Below are positions 43,890 to 52,421 of a stretch of 64,000 nt of DNA, piece after piece. The notes beneath the pieces are model-generated. The model made no database searches, was not told the origin of the DNA, and was given only the letters and a program-made list of their open reading frames with translations. The DNA lies in the NCBI RefSeq assembly GCF_004795735.1, contig NZ_CP039247.1:186001-250000 (forward strand). Direction: 5' to 3'. The translations under genes were made by a program, and so were the position numbers. Every line of letters begins with the position of its first letter. The stretch's first letter is position 1. Source of the DNA: Corynebacterium endometrii. GTDB taxonomy: Bacteria > Actinomycetota > Actinomycetes > Mycobacteriales > Mycobacteriaceae.

Positions 43890-45464
43890 ATGGCTAATGA
43901 AAAGTCTGCAGTAGACCAGATTCTGGACCGCGGCGCACGCGAGCCAGGCGGCGAGCAGTCCACCCGCCCTTCCGGTCAGCCGGTAGCGTCTGAGAACACT
44001 TCCATCACCGCCGGCCCACAGGGTCCAAATGTTCTCAATGACATTCACCTGATTGAAAAGCTCGCTCACTTCAACCGTGAGCGCGTTCCAGAGCGCACCC
44101 CTCACGCAAAGGGCCACGGCGCCTTCGGCGAACTGCACATCACTGAGGACGTTTCCCAGTACACCAAAGCGAAGCTGTTCCAGAAGGGCACCGTAACCCC
44201 AATGGCGGCTCGCTTCTCCACCGTTGCCGGCGAGCAGGGCTCCCCTGATACCTGGCGTGACGTTCACGGCTTCGCACTGCGCTTCTACACCGAAGACGGC
44301 AACTATGACATCGTGGGCAACAACACCCCAACCTTCTTCCTGCGTGACGGCATGAAGTTCCCTGACTTCATCCACTCCCAGAAGCGTGACCACACCGGCC
44401 TGCGCAACGCCGATATGCAGTGGGATTTCTGGACCCGCACCCCAGAATCCGCTCACCAGGTGACCTACCTGATGGGTGACCGCGGTACCCCTAAGACCTC
44501 CCGCCACCAGGACGGCTTTGGTTCCCACACCTTCCAGTGGATCAATGAAGAGGGCCAGGCAGTCTGGATTAAGTACCACTTCAAGACCCGTCAGGGCTGG
44601 GATTGCTTCACCGATGCAGAGGCTGAGGAGATGGCTGGCCGCAACGCCGACCACCACCGTCAGGACCTGTACCGCGCAATCGAGCGTGGTGACTACCCAA
44701 TCTGGGACGTCAAGGTTCAGATCATGCCTTTCGAGGATGCGGAGAACTACCGCTGGAACCCATTCGATCTGACCAAGACCTGGTCCCAGAAGGATTACCC
44801 ACTGGTTGACGTTGGCTACTTCGTGCTCAACCGCAACCCACGTAACTTCTTCGCTCAGATTGAGCAGATCGCACTGGATCCGGGCAACATCGTTCCTGGC
44901 GTTGGCCTGTCCCCAGACCGCATGCTGCTTGCCCGTGCTTTCGCTTATGCTGATCAGCAGCGTTACCGCATTGGACCTAACTACAAGCAGCTGCCTGTCA
45001 ACCAGCCAATCAACAAGGTCAACACCTATGAGCATGAGGGCTCCATGCAGTTCCTGTTCAACGATGAGGCTGACCCAGTTCACTCCCCTAACCGCCACGC
45101 AAAGGGCGCTGGCTACCTGGATGATAATGAGACCTCCGGTTCCGGCAAGACCCTGGGCCAGGCATATGACCTGTACGTCAACCCGGATCCACATGGCACT
45201 GACCTGACCCGCGCGGCCTACGTCCAGCACAAGGATGATGATGACTTCATGCAGGCCGGCATCCTGGTGCGTGAGGTTATGGATGACGCCGCCCGCGAGC
45301 GCCTGGCTAACAACATTGCCGGCGCTATGGAAGGCGTTCACCCTGACACCGAGGCTCGTTGCTACGAGTACTGGACCAAGGTTGACCCAGACCTGGGCAA
45401 GCGCGTTGAGGTTCTCTTCAAGGCCAAGGGCGCGGAGCGCCGCGACGGCGCAGAGAACGTCTAA
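43890..45464 (+). CDS. katA: Catalase (monofunctional, clade 3 type)
   Basis: A 524-residue haem catalase. The catalytic His lies in RTPHAKGHGAFG, the Asn in VGNNTPTFF and the haem-ligating Tyr in the RMLLARAFAYADQQRYRIG region. The length fits the small-subunit class. AGGAGG (43877-43882) precedes ATG 43890, and a TATAGT -10-like hexamer lies at 43838-43843. Codon use is strongly biased to preferred codons (AAC, GAC, CGC, GGC), implying high expression. It is divergent from sigC. It detoxifies hydrogen peroxide. Confidence 0.97.
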   Translation: MANEKSAVDQILDRGAREPGGEQSTRPSGQPVASENTSITAGPQGPNVLNDIHLIEKLAHFNRERVPERTPHAKGHGAFGELHITEDVSQYTKAKLFQKGTVTPMAARFSTVAGEQGSPDTWRDVHGFALRFYTEDGNYDIVGNNTPTFFLRDGMKFPDFIHSQKRDHTGLRNADMQWDFWTRTPESAHQVTYLMGDRGTPKTSRHQDGFGSHTFQWINEEGQAVWIKYHFKTRQGWDCFTDAEAEEMAGRNADHHRQDLYRAIERGDYPIWDVKVQIMPFEDAENYRWNPFDLTKTWSQKDYPLVDVGYFVLNRNPRNFFAQIEQIALDPGNIVPGVGLSPDRMLLARAFAYADQQRYRIGPNYKQLPVNQPINKVNTYEHEGSMQFLFNDEADPVHSPNRHAKGAGYLDDNETSGSGKTLGQAYDLYVNPDPHGTDLTRAAYVQHKDDDDFMQAGILVREVMDDAARERLANNIAGAMEGVHPDTEARCYEYWTKVDPDLGKRVEVLFKAKGAERRDGAENV

Positions 45465-45480
45465 AAGTTACGGTGCGCCT

Positions 45481-45518
45481 AGCTGAAACTATCGCCGCTG
45501 GTAGTTACAGTTTCAGCT
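45481..45518. promoter_or_regulatory. Perfect 10-bp inverted repeat abutting a start codon
   Basis: AGCTGAAACT (45481-45490) and AGTTTCAGCT (45509-45518) are separated by 18 bases, and the ATG at 45519 follows immediately. There is no Shine-Dalgarno, so the transcript may be leaderless and the repeat may be an operator. It could also be the katA transcript-end hairpin, but no T-run follows. Confidence 0.5.
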
Positions 45519-46961
45519 ATGAGCGCTACTACTTCTTCCCGGCGACCACGGCTTAGGTACCTACTGGCATTAGTCCTGGTACTTATCCCGCTGGTGGCCG
45601 GTGCCGTTTTTGCCGCGGTGCAGGGGTTTGATCCGGCCCGCGCCTGGTCCAGTGAGGAGGAGCGCACGGGCGCTCCGGCGGTGGGGGTTGATCCCTCCCT
45701 CTTAGTCGATGCACGCCGGGCCTCCAACGAGGCTAAGGCGCAGGCGGGGTTCCTGGAGACTGGCGCTAATCAGCTGTCCGACGGAACCTCCCAGTTGTCC
45801 GAGGGCTCCACCGAGCTCTCCGGCGGCGTCACCCAGCTTAAGCAGGGTGCGCAAGCCCTGGCGGACGGCCTCGTGCAATTGCAGGCCGGCACCGGTCAGC
45901 TCGGAGACGGCGCCACGGAACTCGCCAACGGGGTGCAGGCGGCGGTGGACCAGGTCGTTGGCCTGGAAGCGGTCAAGGGCCAGCTGCAGGGGGCAGTGGA
46001 CCGCGCCATCGAGGACCTGGAGGGCAATGACAACCCAGAGGCGGCGACCGCGAAAGAACAGCTAATCAATCTGCGGGGGCAGATTGCCGCGTTCGAGATC
46101 GGTGAGAATATCACCGGGCCTCTCAATGAGTTGAAAAACGGCTCGCGGGAACTGTCCAACCAACTGGACGTGCCCGGTTACGCTTATCATGACGGCATCT
46201 ACTCTGCGACCAAGGGCGCCCAGGATCTCAACGCAGCCATTGGGGAGCTCGAAGCCGGGGTTGGTGAGGCGCTGGGCGGAGTGGACCAGCTAAACGAGGG
46301 CGCGGGGCGCTTGAAGTCCATGGCCGAGCAAAACGCCGGCAAGGTGGACGCGGTGCAGCGCGCCCTGCCCGCCGCGGCGGCCGCCCCCGAGGAGGAGAAA
46401 TCCTCCCTGGCCCCGGTCGTTGCCCTGATGATCGCCGCCCTCTCCGTGCTCATCGGTGCGGTTGTGGCGCGCACGCGCTGGTTCTACATCCTCGGCGGCC
46501 TCGTAGGCGCGGCCGCGGCGGCGGGGATTGTGGCATTCGCGTTTGCAACCAACACGCTGCCGGCGTCGACCGTCGCCGCGATAGCCGGCGTGGCGTTCCT
46601 CGGCGCGGCCGCCTCCGCCGCGATTACCAGGGCGCTCGTGGGCCTGTGCGGCCCAACGGCAGGCATGATCCTCGCCGCGGTGCTGGGGTTGGCGCAGTTG
46701 GCGGTATGCGCATTCCTGCTCAAGGACGTGGCCGCCAGTGACGGCCAGCTCCCGGGCGCGCTGAGTTTCATCGCCAACCTGATGCCGGTGCAGTGGGCAT
46801 CGACCGGCATGACCGTGCTTGGCAATGGCGGCCAACCGTCACAGCTGTGGACCGCGCTGGTGGTCCTAGGCGCCGTGGCCGTCATTGGGCTCGCGAGCCG
46901 CTTTATTGCTCCATCGCGCGCGGATGAGCAAAGAATTCCTGAGGAATTGGAAGCTGCCTAG
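45519..46961 (+). CDS. Membrane protein with Leu-Gly heptad repeats (YhgE/Pip-like)
   Basis: A 480-residue protein. An N-terminal membrane helix (LLALVLVLIPLVAGAVFAA) is followed by an extracytoplasmic region of about 250 residues containing X-X-X-Leu-X-X-Gly heptads (ANQLSDGTSQLSEGSTELSGGVTQLKQGAQAL), a pattern of YhgE/Pip-type proteins. Next come a second coiled segment and a C-terminal block of about five to six membrane helices (from residue 305). The ABC-2-like membrane part suggests a transport or secretion accessory role; the function is unknown. Its 3' end overlaps a small convergent gene by about 59 bases. Confidence 0.8.
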   Translation: MSATTSSRRPRLRYLLALVLVLIPLVAGAVFAAVQGFDPARAWSSEEERTGAPAVGVDPSLLVDARRASNEAKAQAGFLETGANQLSDGTSQLSEGSTELSGGVTQLKQGAQALADGLVQLQAGTGQLGDGATELANGVQAAVDQVVGLEAVKGQLQGAVDRAIEDLEGNDNPEAATAKEQLINLRGQIAAFEIGENITGPLNELKNGSRELSNQLDVPGYAYHDGIYSATKGAQDLNAAIGELEAGVGEALGGVDQLNEGAGRLKSMAEQNAGKVDAVQRALPAAAAAPEEEKSSLAPVVALMIAALSVLIGAVVARTRWFYILGGLVGAAAAAGIVAFAFATNTLPASTVAAIAGVAFLGAAASAAITRALVGLCGPTAGMILAAVLGLAQLAVCAFLLKDVAASDGQLPGALSFIANLMPVQWASTGMTVLGNGGQPSQLWTALVVLGAVAVIGLASRFIAPSRADEQRIPEELEAA

Positions 46962-47178
46962 GCTCCTGGGCGCGGAAGGCCTGCAGCCGGGGCTTCCAAT
47001 TCTTTGGGTCCGTATCGAGCTGTTCAATATCGCCGGTCTCGCGGTTGACGAAGGTTGGCCCCAGGGAGGAATCCGGTTCCGAAGGGCTAAACAGCCAGTG
47101 CGTCTCGGTTTCTGCGGCCCCGGCCAGCGGGCCACGCGCTGCATGTACCTTGGCTGCGGCTTCGTGGAAAGTAATCAT
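46903..47178 (-). CDS. Hypothetical small protein
   Basis: A 91-residue cytoplasmic protein from ATG 47178 (MITFHEAAAKVHAARG). The segment THWLFSPSEPDSSLGPTFVNRETGDI resembles the WxF...P.FV.R.TG pattern of Imm35/YrhB-like immunity domains, but the match is by eye and weak. A longer reading from 47223 lacks support. It overlaps the 3' end of the convergent heptad-repeat gene by 59 bases. No toxin gene is adjacent. The function is unknown. Confidence 0.5.
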   Translation of the reverse strand: MITFHEAAAKVHAARGPLAGAAETETHWLFSPSEPDSSLGPTFVNRETGDIEQLDTDPKNWKPRLQAFRAQEPRQLPIPQEFFAHPRAMEQ

Positions 47179-47371
47179 GGCTCCCAATGTAGCGCCTAGG
47201 GGATAGTACCCCTGCATCGCCAACCTGTATTGCTTGAGGAAATCTGTGAAACCGTGGTGAGCATCGCTATGGCGCCTTGGGAATATGCAGCTTCATAAAA
47301 GCCAGCTGTGAAAATGGAATTCGGTATTAACTTGGCTAGGTTTCTTGGAACGCCTTTGCTAAAATCGATTC

Positions 47372-47480
47372 TGCTCACAAAGCCCGCTTAGGGGGCGGGC
47401 ATGCGGTTTCTCCAATCCGTTGTGAGTGATAGGGAATAGGGGACGGAGCGGTATCTTCGGATACCGCTCCGTTTCGTTTT
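47372..47480 (+). ncRNA. Candidate small RNA with its own promoter and terminator
   Basis: A possible extended -10 element (TGCTAAAAT, 47357-47365) is followed about 7 bases later by roughly 110 non-coding bases that hold a GCCCGC/GCGGGC hairpin. They end in a strong terminator (47444-47480). No protein gene on this strand ends nearby: the closest stop is 480 bases upstream. No known RNA family is recognised. Confidence 0.4.
47444..47480 (+). terminator. Strong UUCG-loop terminator
   Basis: CGGAGCGGTATC and GATACCGCTCCG form a perfect 12-bp stem with a TTCG tetraloop, followed by TTTCGTTTT. It most likely ends the candidate small RNA just upstream. Confidence 0.85.
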
Positions 47481-47531
47481 GCCTCCTACATACTCAGGGC
47501 CCGGACCAGGGGCGGGAGGTTGCGGGGCATA

Positions 47532-47580
47532 CAAAAGCGCCCGCCGGGCGGCTCAATTGCGTGAGGCGTGCGGCGGGCGC
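47532..47580 (-). terminator. Terminator of the SDR gene
   Basis: GCGCCCGCCG (47537-47546) pairs with CGGCGGGCGC (47571-47580). On the minus strand it is followed by TTTTGTATG. It lies about 20 bases beyond the SDR stop. Confidence 0.75.
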
Positions 47581-47600
47581 GTTGGCGTTGAAAGCGCCGA

Positions 47601-48344
47601 TTAGTACATCTTCTGGGTGCCGCCGTCAGCCATGAGGGTCTGTCCGGTCATGTACTGGGAATCGTCGGAGAGTAGGAATGCAACGATTGGCGCTACGTCC
47701 GTCTTTGGATCGCCAAAGCGGCCGAGTGGAACGTTGCGCAGGGTTGCCTGGTACATATCTGGGAAGGCCTCGCTCCAGGCCTTAACGCCCTCGGTCAGCG
47801 CTAGCGGGCTGACCACGTTGACGCGGATCCCGTCCTTGGCCCACTCGTTGGCTGCAACGCGGGTCAGGCCGCGGATGGCCTCCTTCGCAGAAGCGTAGGC
47901 CGCCTGGGTCTGCTGGCCAGAGATGCCGGCGCCCGAGGCGAAGTTAACTACGGAACCGCGGCTCTCCTTCAGGTGAGGGTAAGCCTCGAGCATGAAGTTG
48001 CGGGTGGCGACGAAGCCGGTGTTGAAGGACAGGTCCCAGTCTGCCTCGGTGAGATCCACGAATGGGGCCTGCTTCGATGCGTGTGCATTGTTGACAACAC
48101 CGTCGAGGCGGCCGAAGGTGTCAATAGCGGCCTTAACAGCTTCCTGCGCGGTCTCGCGCTTGGATACGTCACCGTAGAGGGAGACTACCTTGTCGCCGAG
48201 TTCCTCACCCAGGGCCTTGACGGCATCCTCGCTGAAGTCTACTGAGACTACGTTGGCGCCGCGCTCAACCAGCAAACGTGAGATGCCCTGGCCAATTCCG
48301 CCAGCGCCGCCGGTGACAATAAAAGTCTTTCCCTGAACCGTCAT
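47601..48344 (-). CDS. SDR family NAD(P)-dependent oxidoreductase
   Basis: A 247-residue classical short-chain dehydrogenase. The cofactor motif TGGAGGIG, the NNA motif (VVNNAHAS, with Asn-Ala-His in place of NNAG), Ser in FASGAG, the catalytic YASAK and the C-terminal TGQTLMADGG loop are present. The Asp after the second strand (SVDFSED) favours NAD over NADP. The substrate is unknown; 3-hydroxyacyl or sugar-alcohol dehydrogenases are the nearest in pattern. GGAGGAACC precedes ATG 48344. It is a single-gene unit with its own terminator. Confidence 0.85.
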   Translation of the reverse strand: MTVQGKTFIVTGGAGGIGQGISRLLVERGANVVSVDFSEDAVKALGEELGDKVVSLYGDVSKRETAQEAVKAAIDTFGRLDGVVNNAHASKQAPFVDLTEADWDLSFNTGFVATRNFMLEAYPHLKESRGSVVNFASGAGISGQQTQAAYASAKEAIRGLTRVAANEWAKDGIRVNVVSPLALTEGVKAWSEAFPDMYQATLRNVPLGRFGDPKTDVAPIVAFLLSDDSQYMTGQTLMADGGTQKMY

Positions 48345-48534
48345 GGTTCCTCCTTAATCGTGGTTATGACATGTTCAGGATAGCATTGAAGGCCCCTATA
48401 CCGGGCCTCAGAGGGGCGGGATGCAGGGCTCGCGCGGGCGGCTCTGCCGGTAAGGTAATTTGCTTTAGCAACTATGACAATCGGCATGCCCGTAGCCTTG
48501 CGTTCCCGCATACGGGGGCGCCGGGCGATTCGGG

Positions 48535-49989
48535 TCATCGATTCTTCTTGGCGATAGCTGCGCTGAGCACCGTGGCAAACGAGGTCCATGCCGCGTACGG
48601 GGAAAGCAGCACGCCGCGCTCCGGTGCTGACTTCCACGCGCGGCGGACCATATCCACAGAGCTCAGGGCAAGGGCACCCGCCCATGCGGCCGCCAGCTTC
48701 TTCCTACGGGAACGGAAGAACACGCCCGTCCATCCTGCGTTGAGAACCAGGTTGGCGCCCAACGCGGCGGCATTCGCGCGTGCCGATTTAGCATCCCCGT
48801 CTTCCAGGTTATCGCTGATGACCAGTGAGTTAACCACTGCGATATCCGTATAGAGGGCGGTCCAAACAACCGGGAAGAGCGCCGCCGGTGGCTGCCAGGA
48901 CGGCAGCTTGAGGCGGCGGTAATTCTTGTTGTCCGGATCGGTCAGGACCGCACCCGTTGCCGAGCACGCGGCCACGGCGGCGCCCACCGTGCCCAGCGTG
49001 CGCAGCCAACGCTTGGTATCCGTGTCCTTTGTGGCCTTGATGACCGCTTCCCTAAAGGTTTCGTTACCGCCTTCCGGGGTGCCGATAAAGCCCTCAAGGT
49101 CGCGCTCCTTGACCACCGTGTCATGCATCAGGCTGCCGATGAGCGGCTCGGCGATCTGCGCGTCGACTGGCGTTACCAGGGAGATCCAGTGCGCGGCCAT
49201 CCTGGGCGTGGCCACCGGAGCGGAAAAGAGGAAACGTGGGCCCAGCTTGAGCGCCTTGGCGTACTCCTTCATCATCTTGGCGTATTTCAAGGTATCGGGG
49301 CCGCCGATGTCGAAGGTGCGGTTGACCTCGGACGGCAAATCCGCGGCGCCGGCGAGGTAGAAGACCACGTCGCGCACGGAGATCGGCGTGATGCGATTGA
49401 GGATCCATTCGGGGCCAATCGCGCCCGGCAGGCGCTCCGAAAGGTGGCGCAGCATCTTGAAGGAAATCGATTCATCGCCCAGGACCACGCCGGCCTGCAA
49501 CGCGGCGGTGGGAACGCCGGAATCGATGAATACCTGCCCCACCTCCACCCGTGACGCCAGATGCTCGGAAAGCTCTTCACCTTGTGGATGCAGGCCGCCC
49601 AGGTACACGATGCGCTGGACGTCTTGAGCCTTCGCCGCCTCTGCGAAGTCCTGGGCCATTGTTATCTCGGTGTCCTTGAAATCATCATCATCGGACATGG
49701 AATGAACCAGGTACCAGGCCACGTCCACGCCGGCTAGGGCCCCGTTGAGATCATCGCTACTGGTGGCATCCCCCTCGAAGACCTCAACCTGACCTGCCTT
49801 TGCGGACTGGCCCCGCGGGACAATCGCCTCGGCCCAGTCCATGGTCTCTGCCTTGTCCCGGCTCCGCGATAGCGTGCGTACCGCCCAGCCGCGGTCTAAT
49901 AGTTCCTGAACCACGTTGCGGCCTACGTATCCCGTGGCGCCGGTGACCAGTGCCAGGCGGGTATTCGATGTGGACGTGTTCTGATCCAT
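48535..49989 (-). CDS. Atypical SDR / TspO fusion protein
   Basis: A 484-residue two-domain protein. The first 330 or so residues are an atypical SDR (NAD(P)H-binding, NmrA-like) with VTGATGYVGRNVV and a YLGGLHPQG segment in place of the catalytic Tyr-Lys motif. The C-terminal 150 residues are a TspO/MBR-type membrane domain with the signature LPSWQPPAALFPVVWTALY and four to five hydrophobic helices. ATG 49989 is preferred to the longer reading from 50031, with GAGGATG upstream. TspO proteins bind porphyrins and sterol-like ligands and respond to oxidative stress. A covalent link to a nucleotide-binding domain suggests redox-coupled function, which is inference. Confidence 0.82.
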   Translation of the reverse strand: MDQNTSTSNTRLALVTGATGYVGRNVVQELLDRGWAVRTLSRSRDKAETMDWAEAIVPRGQSAKAGQVEVFEGDATSSDDLNGALAGVDVAWYLVHSMSDDDDFKDTEITMAQDFAEAAKAQDVQRIVYLGGLHPQGEELSEHLASRVEVGQVFIDSGVPTAALQAGVVLGDESISFKMLRHLSERLPGAIGPEWILNRITPISVRDVVFYLAGAADLPSEVNRTFDIGGPDTLKYAKMMKEYAKALKLGPRFLFSAPVATPRMAAHWISLVTPVDAQIAEPLIGSLMHDTVVKERDLEGFIGTPEGGNETFREAVIKATKDTDTKRWLRTLGTVGAAVAACSATGAVLTDPDNKNYRRLKLPSWQPPAALFPVVWTALYTDIAVVNSLVISDNLEDGDAKSARANAAALGANLVLNAGWTGVFFRSRRKKLAAAWAGALALSSVDMVRRAWKSAPERGVLLSPYAAWTSFATVLSAAIAKKNR

Positions 49990-50105
49990 GGTGGATACAT
50001 CCTCTCTTCGGAGCGTGCGTGAAAAATGCACGTAGGCGCTGTTTGCCCCAGCCTACCGAAAGGTCGAGCCAAGGCTGGGGGCCGTTTTATGCCACACTGG
50101 GGAGC

Positions 50106-50753
50106 ATGTCTTCTTTCGCCCACGCCACGCACCCGCCACGGATTCTTTGGCGCGTGATCATCCCCGCGGCGCTGGGCGGGCTGGGATTGTTCGTCTCGGC
50201 CATCTCCGCGACCGCCTCCGTGGGCTTCTACCTGGGCACATTCTTTACCGCCGCGGTGTGGTTCGCCACCTGGTGGCTATGCGGCAATCGCGCGGCGATG
50301 AAGGGGGACTTCCGGCGTGAGGTTCCGCGCGGCTTAATCATCGGGCTGGGGCTTATCGCCCTATTCATCGTCGGCGCGCTGATCGTGCGGTTCATCCCGC
50401 TGCTTGCCGCCCCCGTGGATGAACTGCTGGGCAATATGCGCACCGATACCGTGGCCATTACGCTATTAACGCTGGTGGTCAACGGCATTGGCGAGGAGCT
50501 TTTCTTCCGCGATGTGGCCCGCCGCCAATTCGGGAAAGTAATGTCCCCAAAGGCGGTGCTGATTGCGACCGTGCTGCTGTATATCGCGGTCACGGCCGCG
50601 ATGGGCATCCCGCTCCTGCTGGTGGCCTCCGTCCTGATCGGCGGCCTGGCGGGCATGGAAGCCGCCCGCTCCGGCAACGTCATCTCCGCCATCACGCTGC
50701 ACCTGACGTGGAGTGTGGGCATGGCGTTCCTGCTGCCCTTGATTATCAACTAG
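50106..50753 (+). CDS. CPBP family intramembrane metalloprotease
   Basis: A 215-residue membrane protein with about six to seven helices. The CPBP (Abi) glutamates occur as GIGEELFFRDVARR, and the second motif with the metal-binding His is ITLHLTWSVG; the middle motif is poorly conserved. ATG 50106 (MSSFAHATHPP) is chosen as the first start after the divergent promoter region; the longer frame from 49950 would run into the opposite gene. Bacterial CPBP proteins act in prenyl-protein-like processing or bacteriocin self-immunity. The substrate here is unknown. Confidence 0.82.
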   Translation: MSSFAHATHPPRILWRVIIPAALGGLGLFVSAISATASVGFYLGTFFTAAVWFATWWLCGNRAAMKGDFRREVPRGLIIGLGLIALFIVGALIVRFIPLLAAPVDELLGNMRTDTVAITLLTLVVNGIGEELFFRDVARRQFGKVMSPKAVLIATVLLYIAVTAAMGIPLLLVASVLIGGLAGMEAARSGNVISAITLHLTWSVGMAFLLPLIIN

Positions 50754-50787
50754 GCGGCTATCGCCTCACCATTAGCCCTACAAGGTC

Positions 50788-50830
50788 AAAGGCTAAAAGC
50801 CCTGGCGGTGTGCCAGGGCTTTTAGCCTTT
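50788..50830. terminator. Bidirectional terminator
   Basis: AAAGGCTAAAAGCCCTGGC and its complement form a perfect 19-bp stem around GGTGT, followed by T-rich bases on both strands. It serves the CPBP gene on one side and the minus-strand tRNA-Pro on the other. Confidence 0.85.
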
Positions 50831-50832
50831 TA

Positions 50833-50909
<77 letters not shown>

Positions 50910-50958
50910 TGCAGATTTTTACGTTACTCCGATTGGGACTCTTAACCAAAAGGGCAGG

Positions 50959-51867
50959 TTAAGCGGGCTTTTCTGTTATCTTGATTAGCGCCGCGGAGGG
51001 GCGGCAGAAGATCCGCACGGGGGCATACTTGGAGGTGCCCAGTCCGTTGGTGACGTGCATCTTCATGGCACCGAAGTCATGCATGCCGGAGGCCCGCTTG
51101 CGATCGATCCCGGAATTGGTGACCAAAGCGCGCTCACCCGGCAGGCAGATCTGGCCGCCGTGGGTGTGTCCGGACAAGGAAAGCTGGTAGCCGTCAGCCT
51201 CAAAGCGCTTGAGGACGCGCGGCTCGGGGGAATGCAGCAGCGCCAGGGCCAGATCCGCGTCCGGGTTCGGGGCACCGGCGATTTCCGAATAGTCATCCAG
51301 ATCGTGGTGCGGATCATCCACGCCGGAGGCCGCGAGCTTGACGTTTCCAACCTTAAACTCCAGGCGGGCCTGGTTGGCGTCCTGCCAGCCACGCTCGATG
51401 AACGCAGCACGCATGCCCTTCCACGGCAGATCGATGTAGCTGGGGTCGCGTTTTGCGCCCCATAGGTATTTGAATGGGTTGACCGGACGGGGCGCCCAGT
51501 AATCATTGGTGCCAAAAACAAACAGGCCGGGGCGGTTAAGGAGCGGCTCTAAGGCGCGGAGAACGTCCGGAACGCCGGCTGGGTCGGAGAGGTTGTCCCC
51601 GGTATTAACCACCAGATCCGGGTTGAGGGAATCCAGGGCGCTAACCCATGCAATCTTGTCCTCCTGGCCCGGAATCATGTGCAGATCCGAAAGGTGGAGG
51701 AGGCGGAACTCCTCCTTGCCGCGCAGGCTTCCGGGAGGCAGCAGGGGCAGGGTGTATTCCTTGAGGCGGAACTTGTTTAGCTCCGTGTGTCCCCACACCA
51801 GGGTTCCGAGGCCGGCCAGGGCGGTTGCGGCGAGGGCAGATAGCGCTGTGGTGGTTGTCTTTTTCAC
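50959..51867 (-). CDS. Metallophosphoesterase
   Basis: A 302-residue calcineurin-like phosphoesterase with an N-terminal signal/anchor helix (ALSALAATALAGLGTLVWG), so the domain is probably extracytoplasmic or membrane-tethered. Metal ligands are visible in HLSDLHM, VNTGDNLSD, FGTNDY, LLHSP and GHTHGGQICLPG. Relatives (YkuE, YaeI types) hydrolyse phosphodiesters of UDP-sugars or phospholipids. In mycobacteria and corynebacteria a similar gene lies near the ponA2/whiB4 locus, consistent with the position here. ATG 51867 begins MKKTTTTA. Confidence 0.88.
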   Translation of the reverse strand: MKKTTTTALSALAATALAGLGTLVWGHTELNKFRLKEYTLPLLPPGSLRGKEEFRLLHLSDLHMIPGQEDKIAWVSALDSLNPDLVVNTGDNLSDPAGVPDVLRALEPLLNRPGLFVFGTNDYWAPRPVNPFKYLWGAKRDPSYIDLPWKGMRAAFIERGWQDANQARLEFKVGNVKLAASGVDDPHHDLDDYSEIAGAPNPDADLALALLHSPEPRVLKRFEADGYQLSLSGHTHGGQICLPGERALVTNSGIDRKRASGMHDFGAMKMHVTNGLGTSKYAPVRIFCRPSAALIKITEKPA

Positions 51868-51909
51868 GTATTAGAGCCTACCCGGTCCGGGGCAGGTATT
51901 TTTGATTGC

Positions 51910-52374
51910 ATGAGTGCTTTGAAAGATACGATTCGCAACGACATGAAGACCGCCATGAAGAATAAGGAAAAGGAGCGCCTCGGCGCCATCCGCTCCCTAC
52001 TGGCGGCAATCCAGGCGGAAGAGACCTCCGGTTCCCGCCACGAGCTGACCGATGATGACGTGCTGAAGGTCATCGCCCGTGAGATCAAGAAGCGCCGCGA
52101 GTCCGCCGAGGTTTACACCGAGGCCGGACGCGAGGAGCTGGCCGAGCATGAGCTTAGCGAGGCGGGCTTCCTCGAGGCCTACCAGCCGGAGCAGCTGGAC
52201 GATGAGGGCGTAAAGGCCCTTGTCGATGAGGCCGTTGCCGAGGTGGAGGCGGAAACGGGAGAAGCCGCCTCCATGAAGCAGATGGGTAGCGTCATGAAGG
52301 CGGCTAATGCCAAGGCGGCCGGCCGCGTAGACGGCAAGCGCCTGTCCGAGGCCGTCAAGGCGCGCCTGGCCTAA
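51910..52374 (+). CDS. GatB/YqeY domain-containing protein
   Basis: A 154-residue, highly charged helical protein equal to the YqeY family (MSALKDTIRNDMKTAMKNKEKERLGAIRSLLAAI, later IKKRRESAEVYTEAGREELAEHE). The domain also occurs at the end of GatB, where it touches tRNA; the stand-alone protein's role is not established. Divergent from the phosphoesterase gene (42 bases apart) and convergent with the PBP gene. No membrane segment. Confidence 0.92.
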   Translation: MSALKDTIRNDMKTAMKNKEKERLGAIRSLLAAIQAEETSGSRHELTDDDVLKVIAREIKKRRESAEVYTEAGREELAEHELSEAGFLEAYQPEQLDDEGVKALVDEAVAEVEAETGEAASMKQMGSVMKAANAKAAGRVDGKRLSEAVKARLA

Positions 52375-52421
52375 GAAGGTCGAAGTGGCCTCAGAAGCCT
52401 CGGCGCCGCCGAAGCTAAGGC

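Noticed and set aside
43875..45341. 488-codon minus-strand frame opposite katA
   Set aside because: Shadow produced by the strongly biased codon use of the catalase gene.
46903..47178. Toxin-immunity pair suggested by an Imm35-like pattern
   Set aside because: No polymorphic toxin or secretion gene is adjacent, and the domain match is weak.
47196..47378. 60-codon minus-strand frame (MSRIDFSKGVP...)
   Set aside because: No ribosome site or recognisable pattern, and it overlaps the start of the small gene at 47178 and the candidate promoter at 47357.
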